Positions 54,284 through 60,800 of a DNA stretch of 64,000 nt are shown one piece after another. Under the pieces are notes generated by a model, which saw only the letters and a program-made list of their open reading frames with translations, did not search any database and was not told the origin of the DNA. The stretch's first letter is position 1. Each line of letters opens with the position of its first letter. Both the position numbers and the translations under genes were made by a program. The DNA comes from Alteriqipengyuania flavescens (GTDB lineage: Bacteria; Pseudomonadota; Alphaproteobacteria; Sphingomonadales; Sphingomonadaceae): NCBI RefSeq assembly GCF_030406725.1, contig NZ_CP129107.1, positions 868,001 through 932,000 of the forward strand, in the 5' to 3' direction.

Positions 54284-55429
54284 TTGAAAAACTCAGCCAA
54301 GGGCGGCATCAAAGACCGCCTGCGGAGCTGGTTTCCGGATCGCGAGTTCTTCATGCGATCCGAGGGACAGGTCCGCTTCATCAAGATCAGTTCAAAGCTG
54401 CAAATGGTCGCCGCATCGGTTGCGGTGGTCGCCACCAGCGCCTGGCTGGGTTCGATGGGCTACATGGCCATCGACCAGTACATGCAGCAGGCGAACAAGC
54501 AGCATTTGCTGGAGCGCGAGGCGGAAGTCGCCACCGCCAGCAGCCGCATCGAAGCCTATCGCGAAAACGTGGACGAGGTCGCCGAGACGCTGGAGCGCCG
54601 GCAGGATTTCCTCGAGGAGATGAGCCGTGCCCTGCCCGACGACGTGAAGTCGGAAGCCGACACGGTCAGCGATTCCAGCACCGAAGCCGCCGAACTGGTC
54701 GACAAGATCAGCGCGTCCATCCCGGAAGCCGCAGCGCTGGCGAAGATCGAAGCGCGCCAGATCGCGCTGGCGGAACGCATGACCCGCTTCGCCGACCAGC
54801 GCGCCCGCCGAGCCGAGGCTGCGATCCGCGAACTCGGCCTCAACCCGCGCGCCATGCTCGCCGACGCGCAGACCGCACAGGGTGGTCCGTTCATTTCCGC
54901 CGGCGACGTCGATCCGCGCTTCGAGCGCCTCGGCCTCAGCCTTGCCCGCATGCGCGCCCTGGAAGACGGGCTGCGCGCCATCCCGCAGGTCTCGCCCACC
55001 AAGGGTCCGATGGTCTCCTCCAGCTACGGCTATCGCCGCGATCCGTTCACCGGCGCAGGCGCAATGCACAGCGGGCTCGATTTCAAGGGCCCCACGGGCT
55101 CGCCCATCTATGCCGCCGCCGCCGGCCGCGTCAGCTTCGTCGGCACCAAGTCGGGCTATGGCAAGGTGGTTGAAGTCGACCACGGCAACGGCCTGATGAC
55201 CCGCTATGCCCATATGTCCGCCTTCGGCGCACGCGTCGGCCAGGCGGTCGAGGCCGGGACCCGCATCGGCGCGATCGGCAGCACCGGCCGTTCGACCGGC
55301 CCGCACCTTCACTTCGAAGTGCGCATCAACAATCGCGCGGTCGACCCGCGCCCCTTCCTGGAGACCGCCCCCGATGTTCTCGAAAAAGTCCGACGGGCCG
55401 GCCGCGCCCGCACCGCAGCGGAGCGCTAG
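54284..55429 (+). CDS. M23 family metallopeptidase (LytM-type, membrane-anchored)
   Basis: A 381-aa probable peptidoglycan DD-endopeptidase. It has a cytoplasmic N-terminus, one transmembrane helix (about 46-66), a periplasmic coiled coil (about 75-200) and a C-terminal M23 domain with intact zinc motifs HSGLD and HLHF, so it is likely catalytic, in contrast to the EnvC-like protein at 51155. The start is a TTG at 54284 with GGGG upstream. It overlaps the bactofilin gene by 56 bases. Such M23-bactofilin pairs act in local wall shaping. Confidence 0.93.
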   Translation: MKNSAKGGIKDRLRSWFPDREFFMRSEGQVRFIKISSKLQMVAASVAVVATSAWLGSMGYMAIDQYMQQANKQHLLEREAEVATASSRIEAYRENVDEVAETLERRQDFLEEMSRALPDDVKSEADTVSDSSTEAAELVDKISASIPEAAALAKIEARQIALAERMTRFADQRARRAEAAIRELGLNPRAMLADAQTAQGGPFISAGDVDPRFERLGLSLARMRALEDGLRAIPQVSPTKGPMVSSSYGYRRDPFTGAGAMHSGLDFKGPTGSPIYAAAAGRVSFVGTKSGYGKVVEVDHGNGLMTRYAHMSAFGARVGQAVEAGTRIGAIGSTGRSTGPHLHFEVRINNRAVDPRPFLETAPDVLEKVRRAGRARTAAER

Positions 55430-55832
55430 GACCATGGCGAGCGGCAATTCCACCTTCTCGGTGCTGGGCGCCGATGTCACCGTCCGCGGCGATATCGACG
55501 CGTCGGTCGACCTGCATGTCGATGGCAAGGTCGAAGGCGACATCCGCTGCGCTTCCATCGTGCAGGGCGAAGGCAGCGAGATCGTCGGCGGCGTAGAGGC
55601 TGAAACGGCACGCCTGTCCGGGACGGTGCGCGGCACGATCAAGGCGCGCGACCTCGCGATCCTGCGCTCGGCGCGGATCGAAGGCGATGTCCATTACGAT
55701 TCGCTGACCATCGAACAGGGCGCTGTCGTGCAGGGCACCTTCGCGCAGGCCGGATCCCAGCCGGTGGCAGCCAAGACCGCGCCACAGGCAGGCGGCAGCG
55801 ACGAGAAGCCGCACATCACACTGGCCGGCTGA
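55374..55832 (+). CDS. bactofilin (polymer-forming cytoskeletal protein)
   Basis: A 152-aa bactofilin. The DUF583 beta-helix core (about 28-125) has the repeated glycine-spaced pattern GADVTVRGDIDASVDLHVDG ... GSEIVGGVEAE ... GTVRGTIKARDL ... ARIEGDVHYDSLTIEQGAVVQG. N- and C-terminal tails are short and disordered. ATG 55374 is chosen because bactofilins in this group begin MFSK; this gives a 56-base overlap with the M23 gene. A terminator follows. Confidence 0.93.
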   Translation: MFSKKSDGPAAPAPQRSARTMASGNSTFSVLGADVTVRGDIDASVDLHVDGKVEGDIRCASIVQGEGSEIVGGVEAETARLSGTVRGTIKARDLAILRSARIEGDVHYDSLTIEQGAVVQGTFAQAGSQPVAAKTAPQAGGSDEKPHITLAG

Positions 55833-55866
55833 ACCGCCGCAGCACCAGTTCCACGAGTTGGAGAGG

Positions 55867-55894
55867 AACCCCGCCGCAACCCGGCGGGGTTTTT
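55867..55894. terminator. bidirectional terminator between bactofilin and acyl-CoA ligase genes
   Basis: AACCCCGCCG and CGGCGGGGTT form a perfect 10-bp stem around a short loop, with T-rich sequence on the right (TTTTT). It can serve both convergent transcripts. Confidence 0.85.
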
Positions 55895-55909
55895 CCTTGT
55901 CTGGACCGA

Positions 55910-57607
55910 TTAACCCAGCACTTCGGCGCGCAGGGCCTTGCGGTCGAGCTTGCCGATCATGGTCTTGGGCAGGCTGGCACGGATCTCCACCAGCTTCAGC
56001 CGCTCGTGCTTGCCGACGCGGGCGTTGGTCCACTCGCGCAGGCCGTCCGCGCTGATCTCCGCGTCGTCGCCGTGCTGCAGCGTGACATAGGCTGCCGGCA
56101 CCTCGCCGAGATAATCGTCCGGAATGCCGAGCGCGAGCACCTCCTTCACCGCCGGGTGTTCGAGCAGCACGTCCTCGATATGGCTCGGGAACACCTTGAA
56201 CCCGCCGACGGAGATCATGTCCTTGATGCGGTCGACGATCTGGAGGTAGCCCTGCGCGTCGATCACCGCGACATCGCCGGTGCGCAGCCACGTGTCGTTG
56301 CCGCGCCTGGCGAATGCGGTCTCGTCCGCATCGGGCCGGTTCCAGTATCCGCACATGACCTGCGGCCCGGCGATGACGAGTTCGCCCGGCTTGCCTGCCG
56401 GCGCGTCCAGCTCCGCATTTTCCTTGTCGAGCAATTTCACGCGGGTCGCCGGAAGCGGCTGGCCGATCGTGCCGCTACGGTTCTCGCCTTCGTAGGGATT
56501 GGTCGAGACCACGCCCGAACTTTCGGTGAGGCCATAGCCTTCGACCAGCCGCGCACCGGTGGCCGCGCCGAACTTCTCCTGCACCGGCGCAGGCATCGGG
56601 GCGCCGCCCGAAATGCAGATGCGCAGCGAGGTAAAATCGGTCTTCGCGAATTGCGGATGGTCGAGCAGCGCCTGGTACATCGTCGGCACCCCGGGGAAGC
56701 TGGTCGCGCTGACCCGCTCCAGCGTCTTGAGCGCCTGTTTCGCATCGAAGCGCGGAAGCATGGCGATCATCCCGCCTTTCAGCACGGTGCGGTTGAGGAC
56801 GCAGGTGTTGGCAAAGACGTGGAAGAACGGCAGCACGCCCAAGATCACGTCGGGGTCTTCCGGATCGAACGGGTCGATCGCGTTCACCTGCCGCGCGTTG
56901 GCGGTCAGGTTCTGGTGGCTGAGCATTGCGCCCTTGGGCCGCCCGGTGGTGCCGCCGGTATATTGCAGCAGCGCAAGGTCGGTTTCGGCGTCCAGCGCGA
57001 CCGGATCCGCTTCCTGCGAGCCAAGGAAATCCGCCCAGTGGTGCACATCGGCGCGGTCGGGGATCGCGGTCAGCTGCTTGCGGCCGAGCAGCCGCAGTGC
57101 AAGGCTCTTCACGGTGGGCAGCGCATCGGCCAGCCGCCCGACGACGAGGCCCTTGAGCGACGATGCGTCCAGCACCTTGAGCGCCGTTGGCAGAACCGCG
57201 GCGCTGTCGATGGTGACGAGCAGGGTGATGCCCGAATCCTCGACCTGGTCGGACAATTCCTCGACCGTGTAGAGGGGCGAGAAATTCACTGCGATCGCCC
57301 CGGCGATCATCGTGCCGTAATAGGCGGCGATGTAGATCGGCACGTTGGGCAGGAACAAGCCGATGCGGTCGCCCTTGCCGATTCCGCGCTCCGCCAGGCC
57401 GGCGGCGAAGCGCCGCGCCTCGCGCGCCATGTCCGAATAGGAGAAGCGCCGCCCCATGAAATCCGCCAGCGGCGCATCGCCGCGCCTTGCCGCGCTGCCG
57501 AGGAACATCTCCGGCATGGTGAGCGGCGGCAGGTCCAGGTCCCAGTTACCGGGATGCTGGTAATCGGATGCGGCAGGATGTTCGGGCGCGGCCTTATTGA
57601 CAGTCAT
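55910..57607 (-). CDS. long-chain fatty acid-CoA ligase (AMP-binding)
   Basis: A 565-aa ANL-family acyl-CoA synthetase, FadD-like in length and motifs. The P-loop is YTGGTTGRPKGAM, followed by FFHVFANT, VEGYGLTESSG and the hinge region TGDVAVIDAQGYLQIVDRIKDMI, with the catalytic C-terminal Lys in LPKTMIGKLDRKAL. It activates fatty acids for beta-oxidation or lipid use. Start ATG 57607. No regulator is adjacent. Confidence 0.94.
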   Translation of the reverse strand: MTVNKAAPEHPAASDYQHPGNWDLDLPPLTMPEMFLGSAARRGDAPLADFMGRRFSYSDMAREARRFAAGLAERGIGKGDRIGLFLPNVPIYIAAYYGTMIAGAIAVNFSPLYTVEELSDQVEDSGITLLVTIDSAAVLPTALKVLDASSLKGLVVGRLADALPTVKSLALRLLGRKQLTAIPDRADVHHWADFLGSQEADPVALDAETDLALLQYTGGTTGRPKGAMLSHQNLTANARQVNAIDPFDPEDPDVILGVLPFFHVFANTCVLNRTVLKGGMIAMLPRFDAKQALKTLERVSATSFPGVPTMYQALLDHPQFAKTDFTSLRICISGGAPMPAPVQEKFGAATGARLVEGYGLTESSGVVSTNPYEGENRSGTIGQPLPATRVKLLDKENAELDAPAGKPGELVIAGPQVMCGYWNRPDADETAFARRGNDTWLRTGDVAVIDAQGYLQIVDRIKDMISVGGFKVFPSHIEDVLLEHPAVKEVLALGIPDDYLGEVPAAYVTLQHGDDAEISADGLREWTNARVGKHERLKLVEIRASLPKTMIGKLDRKALRAEVLG

Positions 57608-57696
57608 GTCAATTAAAGTTGCACGACGGAACGGCGGCGGCAAGCGCAAAGGCCTGCCGCCGCTCGATTTTCGCGAATTTCAGTCGGAAAGCGCCC

Positions 57697-58395
57697 TCAG
57701 GCTTCGCCGTCTTCGGCCTCGCGCTTGCGGGCGAGCCATGCTTCGGCCTCGGCTTCCTGCGCGGCTTCGGCGGCATCCTTCACCGCCTGCTCGCGTTCCG
57801 CCTTCAGTTCCTCGATCAGCGCGCTGCGCTCGTCGGCGGCCTTGCCGACATCTTCCTGTGCCGCTTCGAGGCCGGCCTTCTTCGCCGCCTTGGCGACCAC
57901 GGCATCAAGCTCGCGCTGCGAGCACAGGCCGAGCGTCACGGGATCCTTCGCCTGGATGTTCTGGATGTTCCAGTGCGAACGGTCGCGGATGGCGCCAATG
58001 GTGTTGCGGGTGGTGCCGATCAGCTTGGAAATCTGCGCGTCGGAGACTTCAGGGTGGTTCTTGAGCAGCCACTGGATGCCGTCCGGCTTGTCCTGCCGCT
58101 TCGACACGGGCGTGTAGCGCGGGCCCTTGGTACGGCTGACCGAAACCGGCGCGCGCTGCATCACCAGCGCGTGTTCGGGATCGTTCTGGCCCTTTTCGAT
58201 CTCCTCATGCGTCAGTTCGCCCGAGTGGACCGGGTCGCGGCCGGTGTACTTGCTGCTGGCCAGGTCGTCCGCCATCGCCTGCACTTCGAGGATATGCAGG
58301 CCGCAGAATTCGGCGATCTGTTCGAAGGTGAGGGCGGTGTTGTCGACCAGCCACTGGGCGGTCGCGTGCGGCATCAGCGGGGTTGCTTGGGACAC
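57697..58395 (-). CDS. trcR: DUF1013 protein, cell-cycle transcriptional regulator TrcR family
   Basis: A 232-aa protein of the DUF1013 family, named TrcR from work in alphaproteobacteria, where it associates with transcription. The N-terminal half holds two helix-turn-helix-like segments (ALTFEQIAEFCGLHILEV and VSDAQISKLIGTTRNTIGAIRDR), the second followed by WNIQNIQAKDPVTLGLCSQ; the C-terminal 60 residues are a charged Ala/Glu helix. A CtrA-like box and a tetraloop hairpin lie upstream. Confidence 0.9.
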   Translation of the reverse strand: MSQATPLMPHATAQWLVDNTALTFEQIAEFCGLHILEVQAMADDLASSKYTGRDPVHSGELTHEEIEKGQNDPEHALVMQRAPVSVSRTKGPRYTPVSKRQDKPDGIQWLLKNHPEVSDAQISKLIGTTRNTIGAIRDRSHWNIQNIQAKDPVTLGLCSQRELDAVVAKAAKKAGLEAAQEDVGKAADERSALIEELKAEREQAVKDAAEAAQEAEAEAWLARKREAEDGEA

Positions 58396-58423
58396 GTGTG
58401 TCTTCTCCGGCGCAAAATAGAAG

Positions 58424-58445
58424 GGCCGCCCCTTTCGGAGCGGCC
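58424..58445 (-). promoter_or_regulatory. tetraloop hairpin with U-rich tail in the trcR leader
   Basis: On the minus strand GGCCGCTCC, loop GAAA and GGGGCGGCC give a 9-bp stem with a GNRA-type loop, followed by CTTCTATTTT. It has the form of an intrinsic terminator but sits 29-50 bases before the trcR start, so it may be an attenuator or end an unseen short transcript. Confidence 0.5.
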
Positions 58446-58498
58446 ACGTTGGCCCTCCATGTAGGCGGATTTGCCCGCATCGGCAAGCGGGCCGTGGG

Positions 58499-58514
58499 CT
58501 AACCGCCGTTTAAC
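58499..58514. promoter_or_regulatory. CtrA-box-like sequence between trcR and the lipoprotein gene
   Basis: CTAA, seven bases, then TTAAC differs at one position from the CtrA consensus TTAA-N7-TTAAC. It lies 104 bases before trcR and 57 bases before the divergent lipoprotein gene. Confidence 0.4.
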
Positions 58515-58570
58515 CCTTCGCGCCTACCCTGCCCCGCATGGAATCGGATGGCCGGTAAAGGGGACGGGCT

Positions 58571-59275
58571 ATGAAAGGGGTTGCAGGATTGGCATTGGCA
58601 GCGGCGGCGCTGCTGGCAGGGTGCGGGGGCGGATCGAGCAGCGTGACGATCGAGCGTTCTGCCCCGGTCGTGAAGGAAACGCTTGCCCGCGTGGACGGGC
58701 GGATCAACCTCGAAGGCCTGCTGACTTCGCCTCCGGTGGTAAAGACCACGGACGGCAACACCGTGTCCTACCTCATCAAGGGTCGGAACGGAAACGCCGA
58801 TTCGCATATCGTCCTGACGATCGAGGAAACCGGGCCCCAATCCGCCACCGTCGCCATGACGGTCGACATCGCCCCCATCCGGGCGGAGATCGAAGGGCAG
58901 GAAAAGGTCCTCAGCGAAAGCCTGGTCCGCAACGCGCTCCATTCGCAATTGCGCAGGATGGAGCGCGCGCTGGAAACCGGACAGCCGCCGAGCAAGGCGA
59001 GCGACGGCCTCGACCGGGCCATCGCCCTGACCGCGCTTGCCACCGATCCCGAGCAGATCCGCCGCGCCGTCGCGCTCGCGGAGAGCGGCGGCTTCGGCGA
59101 GGGACCGGGCTGGAACGATGGCGGCCCGTCGCGCTGGGACAACGGCGACGAAGCGATGTCGCGGCCGGAATTCCGCGAAGTCGAGGGCACCGAAGTGGAA
59201 GTAAGCGAACCGCGCGGCGAATTCGTCAGCGGCGATTCGGCAAAGGGCGCCTCGCCCGAACCCAGCGACTGGTAA
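58571..59275 (+). CDS. hypothetical lipoprotein (234 aa)
   Basis: A 234-aa protein with signal peptide and lipobox LLAGC (Cys18). The mature part has a probable beta-rich domain (about 25-120) and a helical segment (LVRNALHSQLRRMERAL), then a Gly/Trp-containing, acidic, disordered C-terminus. I do not recognise the family. It is divergent from trcR and stands alone; the 3' neighbour is convergent. Confidence 0.82.
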   Translation: MKGVAGLALAAAALLAGCGGGSSSVTIERSAPVVKETLARVDGRINLEGLLTSPPVVKTTDGNTVSYLIKGRNGNADSHIVLTIEETGPQSATVAMTVDIAPIRAEIEGQEKVLSESLVRNALHSQLRRMERALETGQPPSKASDGLDRAIALTALATDPEQIRRAVALAESGGFGEGPGWNDGGPSRWDNGDEAMSRPEFREVEGTEVEVSEPRGEFVSGDSAKGASPEPSDW

Positions 59276-59315
59276 GCCGCCCCGCTCTCAGGCCCCGCTA
59301 CCCAAGGCCCAATAC

Positions 59316-60326
59316 TTAGGCGTCGAGGACGATCTTCCCGACGAGATCGCCGCTTTCCATATAGGCGTGGGCAGCCGCGGCCTCCGCCAGCGGGAAGCGT
59401 TTCGCCATGATCGGGCGCAGCGACCCGTCTTCGACCAGCGGCCAGGCATTTTCGCGGATATCGTTCGCGAGCAGCACCTTGAACGTGTCGTCGCGCGGGC
59501 GCAGCGTCGATCCGGTCAGGACCAGCCGTTTCTGCATCACCTGCGCCATGTTGATTTCCGCCTGCAGCCCGCCCTGCACCGCGATGGTCACATGGCGACC
59601 GCCGGGCTTCAGGCACTTGATGTTCCGCGCCACGTAATCGCCCGACACCATGTCGAGCACCATGTGCACGCCGGCGCCTTCGGTAATCCGCTCCACCTCG
59701 GCGGCGAAATCGGTCGTCTTGTAATTGATCGCATGGGCCGCGCCGATGCGGCGGGCGGCGGCGCATTTCTCGTCGCTGCCGCAGGTGACGATGATCTCTA
59801 TGTCGAACGCATTGGCAAGCTGGATCGCGGTGGTGCCGATGCCGCTGGTGCCGCCGTGGACCAGGATCGTCTCCCCATCCTTCGCCATGCCGCGCTGGAA
59901 GACGTTGTGCCACACGGTGAACAGCGTTTCCGGCAGGGCCGCCGCCTCGTGCAGGGGCAGTCCGGCGGGCACCGGCAGGCAATGGCCCGCGTGGGCAAGG
60001 CAGTATTCGGCATAGCCTCCCCCCGGGACCAGCGCGCAGACGCGGTCGCCGGCCGACCATTGCGCCACCCCGTCGCCCAGCTCCGCAATTTCGCCCGCGA
60101 TTTCGAGGCCCGGCGTCTTCGGCGCACCGGGAGGCGGCGGGTAGAAGCCCTTGCGCTGGACCACGTCGGGGCGGTTGACCCCGGCATGCGCCACGCGGAC
60201 CAGCACCTGGCCCGGTCCGGGGCGCGGCATGTCGAGCTCTTCGGGCCGCAGGACTTGCGGCTCGCCCGGCGCGTCGTAACCGATGGCGGTCATCGTATCG
60301 GTCATCGTGTCGGACATCGCCCCCAC
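59316..60326 (-). CDS. NAD(P)H quinone oxidoreductase, PIG3 family (medium-chain reductase)
   Basis: A 336-aa zinc-independent MDR protein. VRVAHAGVNRPDVVQRKGFYPPPPG is the PIG3/QOR substrate-side motif, the NADP loop is VHGGTSGIGTTAIQLA, and the central LHEAAALPETLFTVWHNVF is typical. It would reduce quinones or enones with NADPH. Several in-frame ATGs near the N-terminus leave the start uncertain by about 13 residues. Confidence 0.9.
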   Translation of the reverse strand: MGAMSDTMTDTMTAIGYDAPGEPQVLRPEELDMPRPGPGQVLVRVAHAGVNRPDVVQRKGFYPPPPGAPKTPGLEIAGEIAELGDGVAQWSAGDRVCALVPGGGYAEYCLAHAGHCLPVPAGLPLHEAAALPETLFTVWHNVFQRGMAKDGETILVHGGTSGIGTTAIQLANAFDIEIIVTCGSDEKCAAARRIGAAHAINYKTTDFAAEVERITEGAGVHMVLDMVSGDYVARNIKCLKPGGRHVTIAVQGGLQAEINMAQVMQKRLVLTGSTLRPRDDTFKVLLANDIRENAWPLVEDGSLRPIMAKRFPLAEAAAAHAYMESGDLVGKIVLDA

Positions 60327-60426
60327 CCCATCTGCTCGCGGCCCATCTTGTCGCGGTCAAGCATCCCCCGCTTGCCGCTGCCCTGCCATTGACAGAATCC
60401 CGGGGCGGTCACAAGTTTCCTTGGCG

Positions 60427-60642
60427 ATGGACGAAGACGACCTGCCCCGCCGCAAGGGCGATGCCGCCGACCAGCTTCGGCGCGAGGATCTGGACAGCTA
60501 TTCGCGGCACGAGCTCGACGCGCGGATCCATCTGCTGGAAGCGGAGATCGCCCGCGTCGAGGCGCACCGCGACAAGGCATCGGCCCATATGAAGGCCGCC
60601 GACGCGCTTTTCGGCGGCGGGAAGCCCGCCGGCGAGGGATGA
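60427..60642 (+). CDS. DUF1192 small protein (71 aa)
   Basis: From ATG 60427, a 71-aa protein with the DUF1192 pattern: DLDSYSRHELDARIHLLEAEIARVEAH, an amphipathic helix in which a tyrosine and HEL precede a coiled-coil stretch, then KASAHMKAADALF. Family members are widespread in alphaproteobacteria, with unknown role. It ends 158 bases before clpA, and a heat-shock-type promoter starts just after it, so clpA is probably transcribed separately. Confidence 0.82.
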   Translation: MDEDDLPRRKGDAADQLRREDLDSYSRHELDARIHLLEAEIARVEAHRDKASAHMKAADALFGGGKPAGEG

Positions 60643-60651
60643 GCGCCGCCC

Positions 60652-60682
60652 CTCTCGAAATTGCCGATCGGCACCCCATATT
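60652..60682 (+). promoter_or_regulatory. candidate RpoH (sigma-32) promoter of clpA
   Basis: CTCTCGAAA (60652-60660) and CCCCATATT (60674-60682) are 13 bases apart. They match the heat-shock consensus CNCTTGAAA / CCCCATNT with one mismatch in the -35 and none in the -10. The element is about 118 bases upstream of clpA. Confidence 0.6.
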
Positions 60683-60800
60683 GTCGTTAACGATGCAGGC
60701 GCCGTTCAGGCCGCCCTGCCATTCTACTCCCGGCGATTCACCATCGGGCTTAAGCACGCCCCGACAGGAACGCTTTCCACGTCAGACCTATGGATAGGTA

